Under the pieces are notes generated by a model, which saw nothing but the letters and a program-made list of their open reading frames with translations, searched no databases and had not been told where the DNA came from. Positions 28,391-37,685 of a DNA stretch of 64,000 nucleotides are shown here, one piece after another. The stretch spans positions 1 through 64,000 of the forward strand of contig NZ_BPQU01000001.1 in NCBI RefSeq assembly GCF_022179445.1, given 5' to 3'. Source of the stretch: Methylobacterium mesophilicum. Lineage in GTDB: Bacteria > Pseudomonadota > Alphaproteobacteria > Rhizobiales > Beijerinckiaceae. The translations under genes were made by a program, and so were the position numbers. Position 1 is the stretch's first letter. The number at the start of each line of letters is the position of its first letter.

Positions 28391-29677
28391 ATGGGTACCA
28401 GCATGTTGCAGATGCCGGCGGGAGGCTTGCGTCTCCACGCCGAACGAGCGCGGATGGGTGATGTGACGCGCGGCCTCACGGGCTTCCCCGCCGAAATCGA
28501 TGTCCTTGCGGGCGCCCGCGTCCTGCAGATCATCCCGGAACTCGATGCCGGTGGCGCCGAGCGGACGACCGTCGACGTGGCCGGCGCCTTGGCCGCGGTG
28601 GGCGCCCGGGCCCTGGTCGCCACCGAGGGCGGCCGCCTCATCGGCGAGCTTCAGGCGAAGGGCGGGCATTGGCTCCGTTTCCCGGCCGCGTCGAAGAATC
28701 CGGCCAGCATGGCGATCAACGTCGTGCGGCTGATGGCCCTGTGTCGGCGCGAGGGCGTGCAGATCGTCCACGCCCGCTCCCGGGCGCCGGCCTGGGTCGC
28801 GCTCGGGGCCGCACGCCGGCTCGGCCTGCCGTTCGTCACGACCTATCACGGCAGCTATTCCGGCCGGACCGGCGTGAAGGTGCTGTACAATTCCGTGATG
28901 GCCCGGGGCGACGTGGTGATCGCCAACTCGCGCTACACCGCCGACCTGATCCACCGGCTGCACGCCGAGCAGGCCGGCGACCGCGTCCGGGTCATCCACC
29001 GGGGCACGGATCTCGCGGTGTTCAATCCGGTGGCGGTGGGCGCCGGACGGGTCGAGGCCCTGCGCCGGGCCTGGAACGTGGCGCCCCACGAGCGGGTGAT
29101 CCTGCTCGCGGCCCGCCTGACCGCCTGGAAGGGTCATCGGGTGCTGATCGACGCCGCCGCGCAGATGCGGGATCGGGGCGTGTCGGACCTCGCGGTTGTG
29201 CTCGCCGGCGATCCGCAGGGTCGGACGTCCTACGAGCGCGAGCTCGATGCGCTGATCGCCGCCCGGGGCCTGGGCGGCATCGTGCGTCGGGTCGGCCACT
29301 GCACCGACATGCCCGCGGCTTTCCGCGCAGCGTCCGTGGTGGCCGTCCCGTCCGTGGAGCCGGAGGCGTTCGGCCGCTCGGCCGTGGAAGCCCAGGCGCT
29401 GGGCACGCCCGTGGTGGTCTCCGATCTCGGCGCGGTGCCCGAGACGGTGCTGGCGCCGCCGGACGTCGCGTCCGGCCAGCGGACGGGCTGGCGCGTGCCG
29501 CCAGGCGATGCCGGCGCGCTCGCCGCAGCCCTCACCGAAGCATTGTCTCTCGGTGCCAGCGCCCGCGATGCCCTGGTCCGGCGCGGACGGGCCCATGTGG
29601 AGGCGAATTTCTCCCTTGAGCGCATGGCCAGCGACACCTTGGCGGTCTACGCCCAGTTGCTCGGGCGGCACACCTGA
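28391..29677 (+). CDS. glycosyltransferase family 4
   Basis: A GT-B fold retaining glycosyltransferase of about 428 residues. The N-terminal domain has LQIIPELDAGGAERTTVDVA (acceptor side). The C-terminal donor site has AARLTAWKGH and the E-x7-E type motif in EPEAFGRSAVEAQALGTPVV. These enzymes build cell-surface glycans in the cytosol. The start is uncertain: 28391 is the longest ATG, but conserved sequence only begins around residue 40, and later starts (ATG 28403 or 28455) are possible. It is not in a polysaccharide operon. Confidence 0.88.
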   Translation: MGTSMLQMPAGGLRLHAERARMGDVTRGLTGFPAEIDVLAGARVLQIIPELDAGGAERTTVDVAGALAAVGARALVATEGGRLIGELQAKGGHWLRFPAASKNPASMAINVVRLMALCRREGVQIVHARSRAPAWVALGAARRLGLPFVTTYHGSYSGRTGVKVLYNSVMARGDVVIANSRYTADLIHRLHAEQAGDRVRVIHRGTDLAVFNPVAVGAGRVEALRRAWNVAPHERVILLAARLTAWKGHRVLIDAAAQMRDRGVSDLAVVLAGDPQGRTSYERELDALIAARGLGGIVRRVGHCTDMPAAFRAASVVAVPSVEPEAFGRSAVEAQALGTPVVVSDLGAVPETVLAPPDVASGQRTGWRVPPGDAGALAAALTEALSLGASARDALVRRGRAHVEANFSLERMASDTLAVYAQLLGRHT

Positions 29678-29884
29678 CAAGCCGTGGCCTCCGGGCACGG
29701 TGGGCCGGCCAGACGACCCCGGGGTGCCGATTATTTCGCCGACCGCGTCGGCGACCCGTTGACTCTCGTGGAGCTTCCTCCAACGTAGTAGGTCCGGGAG
29801 AGACCGGAACGGCTGGCGGTCAGGGGATCCGAGGAACGGGTCGCCAGGTCCGCCGTTTCGTCGTTGCAGCAGGAGACCGAAGCC

Positions 29885-30427
29885 ATTCGTAGACCGATGA
29901 GAGCCATGCCGGCCCCGCAGAAGGACGGGCCGCGCGCCAACCGCGACATTCGCGGGGTGCGGGAAGTGCAGCTGATCGACGATACCGGGCAGAACCGCGG
30001 CGTCGTCCCCTTCTTCGACGCGCTGACTCTCGCTGAGGAAGCCGGCCTCGATCTCGTGGAGATCGCGCCGAACTCGGTGCCGCCCGTCTGCAAGCTGCTC
30101 GATTACGGGCGCTTCCGCTTCAACGAGCAGAAGAAGCAAAACGAGGCGCGCAAGCGGCAGAAGACCGTCGAGGTCAAGGAGATCAAGCTCCGCCCCGGCA
30201 TCGACAAGCACGATTACGACACCAAGATGAAGTCGGTTCACCGCTTCTTCGAGGAGGGCGACAAGGTCAAGGTGACCCTGCGCTTCCGTGGTCGTGAGAT
30301 GGCTCACCAGGATATCGGCCTGCGCCTCCTGGAGCGCGTGAAGAACGAGACGGCCGAGATCGCCAAGGTGGAGAGCGAGCCGATGCTCGAAGGCCGCCAG
30401 ATGATCATGATCCTCGCGCCGCGCTGA
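29885..30427 (+). CDS. infC: translation initiation factor IF-3
   Basis: IF-3 binds the 30S subunit, keeps 50S off and checks the start codon. The 180-residue protein contains the N-terminal domain ([19 protein letters not shown]), the linker helix ([15 protein letters not shown]) and the C-terminal domain ([17 protein letters not shown], then [10 protein letters not shown]). I choose an ATT start at 29885: AGGAG lies 10 bases before it, and the encoded RRP immediately after is typical of alphaproteobacterial IF-3. The first in-frame ATG (29897) would lack it. AUU starts on infC are classical and let IF-3 repress its own mRNA. It is separate from rpmI-rplT here. Confidence 0.93.
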   Translation: MRRPMRAMPAPQKDGPRANRDIRGVREVQLIDDTGQNRGVVPFFDALTLAEEAGLDLVEIAPNSVPPVCKLLDYGRFRFNEQKKQNEARKRQKTVEVKEIKLRPGIDKHDYDTKMKSVHRFFEEGDKVKVTLRFRGREMAHQDIGLRLLERVKNETAEIAKVESEPMLEGRQMIMILAPR

Positions 30428-30448
30428 TCCGCTCGGCCACAGCGATTT

Positions 30449-30475
30449 ACGCCGCCTCCTGACCCGGGGCGGCGT
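30449..30475 (+). terminator. probable terminator of infC
   Basis: ACGCCGCC and GGCGGCGT (8 bp, about 11-base loop) form a GC-rich hairpin 22 bases after the infC stop, followed by TCGCATTTG, only mildly T-rich. Confidence 0.45.
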
Positions 30476-30525
30476 TCGCATTTGTAGCGCTTCCGCAAAG
30501 CCGCGGAGGCGACTATCTCGGGGCC

Positions 30526-31311
30526 ATGGCCCTGGCTCCCGAAGAGATCGAACGCTACGCCCGTCACCTGGTCCTGGCCGAGGTCGGCGGCCCCGGGCAG
30601 GCACGCCTCAAGGCGGCCCGGGTGCTGGTGATCGGGGCAGGGGGGCTCGGCGCGCCGCTGATCCAGTATCTCGCGGCCGCCGGCATCGGCACGATCGGCA
30701 TCGTCGACGACGACACCGTCTCGCTGTCGAACCTGCAGCGCCAGGTGATTCACGGCACGCCGGATCTCGGCCGGCCGAAAGTCGAGAGCGCGGCCGACGC
30801 GGTCGAACGCCTCAACCCGCACGTGGCGGTGATCCAGCACCCGTTCCGCATCGCGCCGGACAATGCCGTCGACCTGATCGCGGGCTACGACCTCGTCGCC
30901 GACGGCTCCGACAACTTCGCCACCCGCTACGCCGTCTCGGATGCCTGCTTCCACGCCGGGCGACCGCTGGTGACCGCTGCGCTCGGCCGGTTCGACGGCA
31001 CGCTCACCACGATCCGCGCGCACGAGACCGGCCCGGACGGCAAGCCGAATCCGACCTATCGCTGCCTGTTCCCCAACCCGCCGCCGCCCGGCAGCGTGCC
31101 GGCCTGCGCGGAGGCCGGCGTGCTCGGGGCGCTGGCCGGCGTGATGGGCTCGCTGATGGCCATGGAGGTGATCCGTGCCGTGGCCCAATTCGGCGAGCTG
31201 CTGGTCGGGCGCCTGCTCATGGTGGACGCTCGCTCGATGCGATTCGAGACGCTGCGCTACGGCTGGGACCCGGACAATCCGCTCAGCGGCACCGCGGCCT
31301 CAGCCCAGTAG
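30526..31311 (+). CDS. HesA/MoeB/ThiF family adenylyltransferase
   Basis: A 261-residue E1-like enzyme that adenylates the C-terminal glycine of a small sulfur carrier (MoaD or ThiS type) using ATP. The nucleotide-binding GAGGLG (38-43), the [16 protein letters not shown] strand/loop and the catalytic-type Cys194 in [11 protein letters not shown] are present. The two CxxC zinc motifs of E. coli MoeB are missing, as in many alphaproteobacterial homologues. Whether it serves molybdopterin or thiamine synthesis is not decided by sequence. The 3' end overlaps the convergent SEC-C gene by 12 bases. Confidence 0.9.
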   Translation: MALAPEEIERYARHLVLAEVGGPGQARLKAARVLVIGAGGLGAPLIQYLAAAGIGTIGIVDDDTVSLSNLQRQVIHGTPDLGRPKVESAADAVERLNPHVAVIQHPFRIAPDNAVDLIAGYDLVADGSDNFATRYAVSDACFHAGRPLVTAALGRFDGTLTTIRAHETGPDGKPNPTYRCLFPNPPPPGSVPACAEAGVLGALAGVMGSLMAMEVIRAVAQFGELLVGRLLMVDARSMRFETLRYGWDPDNPLSGTAASAQ

Positions 31312-32181
31312 AGCGCCCGGCGGCATCCACGGGCCGTCAGTCTCCGTCTTGCCGAGGCAGCACTTCTTGAACTTCTTGCCCGAGCCGCAGGGACACGGAT
31401 CGTTGCGCCCGACATCCTTCAACGGATTGCGCTGCGGCTCGCCGGCGCCCTCCGCGGTCCAGTCGAGCGCTTCGACCGGATCGTCGAGATAGCCGTACTG
31501 GTAGGGCCCGAGACGATCCCGGTCCTCCGGCTTGGTCTCGGCCTTGCGCAGCGCCTCCTTGAACCAGGCGGCGTCGCTGATCTCGTCGGTGATCCGCCCG
31601 TCCGCCCGGGCCGCCGCGGCACGCGGGGCGAGATCGCGAAAGCCCAGATGTGCGATCGCCTCCTCCCAGCCGACCCAGGCCGGTCCCTCCTCGACGGCCG
31701 CCTGCGCGTCGTCGAACCGGACCAGCAGCGCGTGCATCGCGTCGCGGTCGATCCGGCCCTCGAGGGTCAGGAAGGTGCAGGCCGACAGCAGCGCCATGCG
31801 GGTGAGGTCATCGACCGTGCTGTCGAGGATCAGCCGGAACAGGGGCTGGTGATCCCCGTCGAACAGGCTCGCCACGACCTTGGACAGCGTCGCCGTCACG
31901 GCGTCGCCCAGGATCGCGTCGAGCGTGTCCTCGTCCTGCCGGAGGAGCTTGAGGAGCGGCGCGAGGGCGCGCGTGTCCCGGGCATGCGCCAGGACGTGCA
32001 GGCCCCAGAACAGGAGGTTCTCCTGCTCCGGGGTGAGCTCGTCACCGTTGGCCGCGGCCTCCAGCAGCGGCAGCGTCGCCTCGGCGATCTCGGCCGGATG
32101 TTCGAGCGCCTCCCGCAGCGCCTTGGTCGGCCGGTGCTCGGACGCTGCCAAGTCCTCGATGAGCGCTGCGATCCGGTTCAT
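31300..32181 (-). CDS. DUF1186 protein with C-terminal SEC-C zinc motif
   Basis: A 293-residue protein. Residues 1-230 are helical and HEAT-like (DUF1186 type: [20 protein letters not shown]). The C-terminus carries the SEC-C motif [17 protein letters not shown], a zinc-binding tail best known from SecA and also found on many unrelated proteins, where it may bind nucleic acid or ribosomes. The cellular role is unknown. It lies 10 bases downstream of pheT on the same strand and may be cotranscribed with the rpmI-rplT-pheS-pheT cluster. Confidence 0.88.
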   Translation of the reverse strand: MNRIAALIEDLAASEHRPTKALREALEHPAEIAEATLPLLEAAANGDELTPEQENLLFWGLHVLAHARDTRALAPLLKLLRQDEDTLDAILGDAVTATLSKVVASLFDGDHQPLFRLILDSTVDDLTRMALLSACTFLTLEGRIDRDAMHALLVRFDDAQAAVEEGPAWVGWEEAIAHLGFRDLAPRAAAARADGRITDEISDAAWFKEALRKAETKPEDRDRLGPYQYGYLDDPVEALDWTAEGAGEPQRNPLKDVGRNDPCPCGSGKKFKKCCLGKTETDGPWMPPGALLG

Positions 32182-32191
32182 GCCGCTCTCC

Positions 32192-34612
32192 TCAGGACCG
32201 AAGGGTCGCGCCGGTCCGGCGCGAGACTTCGGTGACGATCTTGGCGCTCACCGCCTCGATCTCGGCATCGGTCAGGGTTCGCTCCACCGGCTGCAGGCGG
32301 ACCGCGATGGCCACCGACTTGGACCCGTCGGGCACGCCGGCCCCCTCGTAGAGGTCGAACACCTCGACGCCGGTGACCAGCTTGCGCTCCGCCCCCTGGG
32401 CCGCCTTGACGATGTCGCCGGCCGGGACGTCGCGGCCGACCACGAAGGCGAAGTCGCGGGACAGCGGCTGGAACTCGGACAGGGCCAGAGCGGGCTTGGC
32501 CTTGGTCGGCTTGTGCTTGGGCAGCGGCAGGGCGTCGAGCACGATCTCGAACGCCACCAGGCTGCCCTTGAGGTCCAGCGCCTGCAGGGTCCGCGGATGG
32601 ACCTCGCCGAACCAGCCGATCTCCGATTTCGGCCCGAAGCGCAGCGTGCCCGAGCGGCCCGGATGGAGCCAGGCCGGGCCGCCCGCAGCCACCTGCAGGC
32701 CCCCCGTCGGCACGCCGAGGGCGCCGAGCAGGGCCAGCGCGTCGGCCTTGGCGTCGAACACGTCGACGGTCTTGGCCGCGCCGTCCCAATGGCGCCCGGC
32801 GCCCGTCAGGGTGGCACTGCCGCGGCGCACGGCGGCGGCGCGGATGCTCTGCCCTTCCGGCTCGTCCGAGGCGAAGCACTGGCCGACCTCGAACAGGGCC
32901 GCGTCCGGGTAGCCGCGGTCGGCGTTGCGCTGCGCCGCCCGCAGCAGGCCCGGCACGAGGCTCGGGCGCATGTCCGACAGTTCGGACGCGATCGGGTTGG
33001 CGAGCACGAGGTCGGCGCCGCCACCGCCGAACAGCTCGGCATCGGAATGCGGGACGAAGGACCAGGTCACCGCTTCCATCAGTCCGCGGCTCGCCAGGGC
33101 CCGCTTGGCCGTCCGGGTGCGCTTCTGCATGACCGTGAGCAGCGGCCGGCCGATCCCGGCAAGTCGCGGCAGCGGCTTCGGCTCGATCCGGTCCAGGCCG
33201 GCGATGCGGATGACCTCCTCGACCAGGTCTGCCTTGCCCTCGACATCGGGCCGCCAGGACGGCGTCAGGACCTTCACCCGGTCACCGGTGCCGGAGATGT
33301 GGAAACCCAGCGTCTCCAGGATCAGCTTAATCTCGATTCGCGGCAGCTCGATGCCGGCCAGGCGCCGCACCTCGGTCCAAGGGAAATCGATGATCCGCTC
33401 CGCCTCCGGCGGCTCGCCGGCGATCGTCGCCTGGGAGGGCGTGCCCCCGCACAGATCGACCACGAGGCGCGTGGCAAGGTCGAGGCCGGGGATTGTGAAG
33501 GCCGGGTCGACGCCGCGCTCGAACCGGTAGCGCGCATCGGTGATGATGCCGAGCCGGCGCCCGGACTGGGCGATGTTGGCCGGATCCCACAGGGCCGATT
33601 CGATCAGCACGTCCGTGGTGGTCTCGTCGCAGCCGGAGGCCTGGCCGCCCATGATGCCGGCGATCGATTCGACGCCGGCTTGGTCGGCGATCACCACGGC
33701 GTCGTCGGTGAGCGGGTAGGTCCGCCCGTCGAGCGCCAGCAGGCTCTCGCCCTCCTGGGCGCGCCGCACCGTCAGATGACCCGAGACCTTGGCGGCGTCG
33801 AACACGTGCAGCGGCCGGCCGCGATCGAAGGTGACGTAGTTGGTGATGTCCACGAGCGCGTTGATCGGCCGAAGACCGATCGCCCGCAGCCGGGCCTGCA
33901 TCCAGGCCGGCGACGGACCGTTCTTCACGCCCCGCACGAGCCGCAGAGCGAAGAGCGGGCAGAGCCGGCGATCCTCGGGTGCGAAGGACAGGTCGACCTC
34001 GACCGGGCAGGGGCCTTCGCCGCGCACACCCGGCGCAGCCTCGTGCTTGAGGGTGCCGATCCCGGTCGCCGCGAGGTCGCGGGCGATGCCGTGCACCGAG
34101 GTGCAGTCCGGACGGTTCGGCGTCAGGTTGATCTCGATGACCGCATCGTCGAGCCCGGCATAGAGGGCGTAGCCCTGGCCGACCGGCGCATCGGCCGGGA
34201 GTTCGAGGATGCCGTCATGGTCATCCCCGAGTCCGAGTTCCGCCCCCGAGCACAACATGCCGTGGCTCTCGACGCCGCGGATCGTGCCGACCGAGAGGGT
34301 GATCGCCTTCCCGGGCACGTAGGTGCCGGGCGGCGCGAACACCGAGACGAGACCCGCGCGTGCGTTCGGCGCACCGCAGACCACCTGGATCGGCGCGCCG
34401 GCCCCGGTCTCGACGGTGCAGACCCGGAGTCGGTCGGCGTTCGGATGCTGCTCGGCCGTCAGGATCCGGGCGACGACGTAGGGCTTGAGCGCGGCCGCCT
34501 TGTCCTCGACGCCCTCGACCTCGAGACCGATGCGCGTCAGCGTCTCGGCGATGGTGTCGAGGGACGCCTCGGTGTCGAGGTGTTCCTTGAGCCAGGAGAG
34601 GGTGAATTTCAT
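32192..34612 (-). CDS. pheT: phenylalanyl-tRNA synthetase beta subunit
   Basis: The 806-residue beta subunit of the alpha2beta2 PheRS that charges tRNA-Phe. The N-terminal tRNA-binding (OB-fold) domain starts [19 protein letters not shown] and includes ICTVETGAG-like [20 protein letters not shown]. Editing domain B3/B4, the B5 domain and the C-terminal anticodon-recognition domain ([20 protein letters not shown]) follow in order. Normally pheT follows pheS directly; here two accessory genes occupy the gap. Confidence 0.97.
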   Translation of the reverse strand: MKFTLSWLKEHLDTEASLDTIAETLTRIGLEVEGVEDKAAALKPYVVARILTAEQHPNADRLRVCTVETGAGAPIQVVCGAPNARAGLVSVFAPPGTYVPGKAITLSVGTIRGVESHGMLCSGAELGLGDDHDGILELPADAPVGQGYALYAGLDDAVIEINLTPNRPDCTSVHGIARDLAATGIGTLKHEAAPGVRGEGPCPVEVDLSFAPEDRRLCPLFALRLVRGVKNGPSPAWMQARLRAIGLRPINALVDITNYVTFDRGRPLHVFDAAKVSGHLTVRRAQEGESLLALDGRTYPLTDDAVVIADQAGVESIAGIMGGQASGCDETTTDVLIESALWDPANIAQSGRRLGIITDARYRFERGVDPAFTIPGLDLATRLVVDLCGGTPSQATIAGEPPEAERIIDFPWTEVRRLAGIELPRIEIKLILETLGFHISGTGDRVKVLTPSWRPDVEGKADLVEEVIRIAGLDRIEPKPLPRLAGIGRPLLTVMQKRTRTAKRALASRGLMEAVTWSFVPHSDAELFGGGGADLVLANPIASELSDMRPSLVPGLLRAAQRNADRGYPDAALFEVGQCFASDEPEGQSIRAAAVRRGSATLTGAGRHWDGAAKTVDVFDAKADALALLGALGVPTGGLQVAAGGPAWLHPGRSGTLRFGPKSEIGWFGEVHPRTLQALDLKGSLVAFEIVLDALPLPKHKPTKAKPALALSEFQPLSRDFAFVVGRDVPAGDIVKAAQGAERKLVTGVEVFDLYEGAGVPDGSKSVAIAVRLQPVERTLTDAEIEAVSAKIVTEVSRRTGATLRS

Positions 34613-34630
34613 CGATCGTAACCTCTCGGC

Positions 34631-35113
34631 TCAAGAGAGCCGGGCTTTCGTTATGAGGAGGATGGCCAGCTTGCGGCGTTGATCGTCGCCCAGGGACTCA
34701 AGAGCCTCCACGGCCTCTCCGGCGCGAGCCACGATCGCGAGTGTTTCATTCTTGTTCACGAGCAGGGCCGGAGGGCTGTAATCGGCGAGGTGACGCCGCT
34801 CCTGGAGAAACGCGAAGGTCGCACCGATCCTGGCCACGACAGGTCCGATCTCGGCTGCCTCAGCGGAGGTGAGACGCTTCCTCGCTTGGCCATGATCGAG
34901 CATGCGGTAGATGGGCTCCAATTCGCCGGTTCGGCTCCAGCCGACGATCACACTCGCGCAAACGAAACAAAAACCGTGGAAGACGGCGTAATAGGCCGTG
35001 CTCACCGCACGTCGCATCGACGCCTTGCGCAAGTTCATCCGACCGCTCTGGTGGGCTAGCGTTTCGGCCACTTCGAGAAGGTCGTAGACGATGGGATTGC
35101 CGAGCCGTGGCAT
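34631..35113 (-). CDS. HEPN-domain-like protein inserted between pheS and pheT
   Basis: The ATG at 35113 gives 160 residues (an earlier start at 35128 is in frame). The helical core LRKASMRRAVSTAYYAVFHG (28-47) is the signature of HEPN proteins that carry R-x-A-x-S-x-x-Y-Y-A-x-F-H, a nucleotidyltransferase-associated helical fold including many RNase toxins. A second motif, ERRHLADYSPP, is the R...A-D-Y stretch seen in the same kind of protein. A textbook R-x4-6-H catalytic motif is not obvious. Its ATG overlaps the stop of the upstream gene by one base (TAATG), so the two are a coupled pair. A toxin role is inference. Confidence 0.75.
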   Translation of the reverse strand: MPRLGNPIVYDLLEVAETLAHQSGRMNLRKASMRRAVSTAYYAVFHGFCFVCASVIVGWSRTGELEPIYRMLDHGQARKRLTSAEAAEIGPVVARIGATFAFLQERRHLADYSPPALLVNKNETLAIVARAGEAVEALESLGDDQRRKLAILLITKARLS

Positions 35114-35412
35114 TACGGATTCCCACACTCGTCATCCGTTAACACCTCATCATCGGGATATTCGACATTCAGATAGGGGAATCGATCTTCGCCCCGCTCC
35201 AAGAGTTGCATCCGCAAATCGGCGTTGGCCCCATTTAATCGCCCTCCGTCAGTAACGCCGGAACCGGGTTTGAAGACCGCTTTCAGGAACAAGGACGGCT
35301 CGCCGGAGTGATCGAAGCCAGGATGCACCTCGACCCGCTCGTAACCGGAACTTCCAAGCGTCCGAGCAAGGATCTCGCTGGCGATCGTACGGATCTCGCT
35401 CTCAGTCATCAT
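35113..35412 (-). CDS. unknown small protein, partner of the HEPN-like protein
   Basis: About 99 residues (ATG 35412; a second ATG at 35409 fits the GGGAGG site slightly better). It has an N-terminal helix, a beta segment RVEVHPGFDHSGEPSLFLKA and an acidic C-terminus (YPDDEVLTDDEC). The pattern Val-x-x-x-x-D-H-x-G-x-x-x-L-x-hydrophobic, then a helix and ERGEDRFPYL, recurs in small proteins encoded next to HEPN genes as I recall. It is not a nucleotidyltransferase (no GSxxxGxxxxxSDxD). It lies 20 bases after pheS. If the pair is a toxin-antitoxin system, this would be the antitoxin. Confidence 0.65.
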   Translation of the reverse strand: MMTESEIRTIASEILARTLGSSGYERVEVHPGFDHSGEPSLFLKAVFKPGSGVTDGGRLNGANADLRMQLLERGEDRFPYLNVEYPDDEVLTDDECGNP

Positions 35413-35432
35413 CGCCGCCTCCCGACCTCTCC

Positions 35433-36515
35433 CTACCCCGTCAGACCGCCGATCAGGCTCGGCACGTCGAGCGGCCGGAAGCCGTAATGGTCGAGCCATC
35501 GCACGTCCGCGTCGAAGAACGGACGCAGGTCCGGCATGCCGTATTTCAGCATGGCGATGCGGTCGATGCCGACCCCGAAGGCGAAGCCCTGCACGGCGTC
35601 CGGGTCGAGGCCGCAATTGCGCAGGACGTTCGGGTGGACCATCCCGCAGCCTAGGATCTCCAGCCAGTCGTCGCCCTCGCCGAAGCGGATCTCGCCGCCC
35701 TTGCGGGAGCACTGGATGTCGACCTCGGCCGACGGCTCGGTGAACGGGAAGAACGACGGGCGGAAGCGCATCTTCACGCCGTCGACCTCGAAGAACGCCT
35801 TGCAGAACTCCTCCAGCACCCACTTCAGGTTGGCGATGTTGGCCGCCGTGTCGATCACCAGGCCCTCGACCTGGTGGAACATCGGCGTGTGGGTCTGGTC
35901 GGAATCGTGCCGGTAGGTCCGGCCCGGGATGATCACCCGGATCGGCGGCGTCTGAGACCGCATCGTGCGGATCTGGACGGGCGAGGTGTGGGTGCGCAGC
36001 ACCTTGCGCTTCCCGGCATGGTCCGGCGCCAGGAAGAAGGTGTCGTGCATCTCGCGCGCCGGGTGGCCGGGCGGGAAGTTGAGTGCCGTGAAGTTCAGTT
36101 CGTCGGTCTCGATATCGGGGCCTTCCGCGACGGCGAAGCCCATGTCGGCGAAGATCGCCGTGATCTCGTCGATGACCTGGGTGATCGGATGGATCCGGCC
36201 GCGGACCTCCGGGGCCTCGCGCAACGGCAGCGTCACGTCGACCCGCTCGGAGGCGAGGCGTGCCTCCAGGGCGGCTTCCATCAGAACGGTCTTGCGGGCG
36301 GTGACGGCGCCCTGGATCCGGTCACGCAGGCCGTTGATCAGGGGCCCGCGCTCCTTGCGCTCGTCCGACGTCATCGAGCCCAGCGTCTTCAACAGGTCCG
36401 AGACGCTGCCCTTCTTGCCCAGCGCGGCGACGCGCACCGCGTCGAGGGCCGTCTCGTCGGAGGCCGCCGTCACTTGAGCCAGGAGGTCGCGTTCGAGGGT
36501 ATCGAGATCGGTCAT
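35433..36515 (-). CDS. pheS: phenylalanyl-tRNA synthetase alpha subunit
   Basis: A 360-residue class II synthetase alpha subunit. An N-terminal coiled coil (1-90) contacts tRNA, and the catalytic domain has motif 2 ([20 protein letters not shown]) and motif 3 ([14 protein letters not shown]). It forms the aminoacylation site with PheT. The stop is followed after 20 bases by the two-gene HEPN cassette rather than by pheT. Confidence 0.97.
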   Translation of the reverse strand: MTDLDTLERDLLAQVTAASDETALDAVRVAALGKKGSVSDLLKTLGSMTSDERKERGPLINGLRDRIQGAVTARKTVLMEAALEARLASERVDVTLPLREAPEVRGRIHPITQVIDEITAIFADMGFAVAEGPDIETDELNFTALNFPPGHPAREMHDTFFLAPDHAGKRKVLRTHTSPVQIRTMRSQTPPIRVIIPGRTYRHDSDQTHTPMFHQVEGLVIDTAANIANLKWVLEEFCKAFFEVDGVKMRFRPSFFPFTEPSAEVDIQCSRKGGEIRFGEGDDWLEILGCGMVHPNVLRNCGLDPDAVQGFAFGVGIDRIAMLKYGMPDLRPFFDADVRWLDHYGFRPLDVPSLIGGLTG

Positions 36516-36622
36516 CGCTGCCTTCGAGCAGGGTTGTCGGAGCCGCCGTTGCGGCGTGCTCTCGCGCGTTGTTCGCCGTCGCGCAAGCGTGCGCGTGTCA
36601 GGGCCGTGCCCCTGGAACGCAG

Positions 36623-36654
36623 AAGGCGCGACTCTCGGGAGAGAGCCGCGCCTT
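36623..36654 (-). terminator. hairpin after rplT (terminator-like or attenuator)
   Basis: AAGGCGCGACTCTC and GAGAGCCGCGCCTT pair over 14 positions (one G-T) around a 4-base loop, starting 25 bases after the rplT stop on the minus strand. No T-run follows in that direction, so termination may be partial, allowing read-through into pheS. Confidence 0.5.
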
Positions 36655-36679
36655 CCTGTGTCTCGCCGAGGGCCTGAGG

Positions 36680-37057
36680 TCAGGCGGCCTTGGCGGTGGT
36701 CTCGGGGAGGGCGGCCTTGGCCTTCTCGACCACGGCGGCGAAGCTCGCCGGCTCGTGGATCGCCAACTCCGACAGCGCCTTGCGGTCGACGACGATGCCG
36801 GACTTCGCAAGACCGTTGATGAAGCGCGAATAGGTCAGGCCATGCTCCCGGACCGCCGCGTTGAGGCGCTGGATCCAGAGGGCGCGGAACGTGCGCTTCT
36901 TATTCTTGCGGTCGCGATAGGCATACTGCATGCCCTTCTCGACCGCCTGCTTGGCGATGCGGATGGTATTCTTGCGCCGGCCGTAATAACCCTTGGCGGC
37001 CTTCAGAACTTTTTTGTGCTTCGCGTGACTGGTCACGCCGCGTTTGACGCGGGCCAT
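36680..37057 (-). CDS. rplT: 50S ribosomal protein L20
   Basis: The 125-residue protein begins [20 protein letters not shown] and contains [18 protein letters not shown] and [20 protein letters not shown], all highly conserved in L20, which organises 23S rRNA early in 50S assembly. It is 50 bases downstream of rpmI. L20 commonly represses its own operon in other bacteria; no such leader was recognised here. Confidence 0.98.
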   Translation of the reverse strand: MARVKRGVTSHAKHKKVLKAAKGYYGRRKNTIRIAKQAVEKGMQYAYRDRKNKKRTFRALWIQRLNAAVREHGLTYSRFINGLAKSGIVVDRKALSELAIHEPASFAAVVEKAKAALPETTAKAA

Positions 37058-37107
37058 CGGTTATCTCCTGGTTTCGACGAAAGACAGTGGCAACGGGTGA
37101 CGAAGGC

Positions 37108-37311
37108 TTACCGCGCGTTCGGCAGGAAGTACTTCTTCACGTTGGCAGCATCGCCCTCGAACAGGGTCGTGGTGCCGCGCAGGTTGCGGATCTGCTTGGT
37201 CGTCCGCTTGATCATCCCGTGGCGCTTGCCGGCCTGGGCGTACATCACCTTGCCGGTGCCGGTGATCTTGAAGCGCTTCTTGGCGCCCGATTTGGTCTTC
37301 AGCTTGGGCAT
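37108..37311 (-). CDS. rpmI: 50S ribosomal protein L35
   Basis: A 67-residue basic protein starting [20 protein letters not shown], the L35 signature. First gene of the rpmI-rplT-pheS-(cassette)-pheT cluster. infC, often upstream in other bacteria, is about 7 kb away on the other strand. Confidence 0.98.
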
Positions 37312-37685
37312 TTGGCTCTCCGTTGCGCGAAAATCCCTCCGGGCCGACCCGTGAGGGTCGGATGAGGTGTGCGCGATGATGCTTCTGGTGGAGCAGCACG
37401 AGCCGCCACGGCAGCCCTATCGGCCGGGCGGTTCGACGCGGGGCGGCTTATGACAGAAACGCGAAGCCACGGCAACGGCTTCGGCGGCATCGCAGCCCTC
37501 CGCTCATACAGCCTGGAAGCAGGCTCGCATCGGGGAATGCGGGGACAGCTTCCGCGCTGCACAAAAGTTATCGAGACAACCTGCAGGCGCAGGAACCATA
37601 ACCTTGGCCGTCGGTTTCATTCATGTCCCGCTCAGGCCGTCAGAGTTAGACCTCTCGTCAAAGTCGGCCAACCAGGAGACACTTC
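37312..37685. other. divergent intergenic stretch between rpmI and the glycosyltransferase gene
   Basis: About 374 bases without a gene. It contains a good EcfG-like promoter for the rightward gene (37592-37616). The rpmI side presumably carries the ribosomal-protein promoter, but no clear boxes were seen. Confidence 0.5.
37592..37616 (+). promoter_or_regulatory. EcfG-like general stress promoter
   Basis: GGAAC at 37592-37596 is followed after exactly 16 bases by GGTT (37613-37616). The EcfG consensus in Methylobacterium-type alphaproteobacteria is GGAAC(C), 16-17 bases, GTT. The extra C after GGAAC is also present. It lies about 70 bases upstream of the GTG start at 37686, a sensible leader length. 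Confidence 0.55.

Noticed and set aside
31880-34621. 913-codon open frame antisense to pheT
   Set aside because: Shadow frame; pheT motifs on the minus strand are unambiguous.
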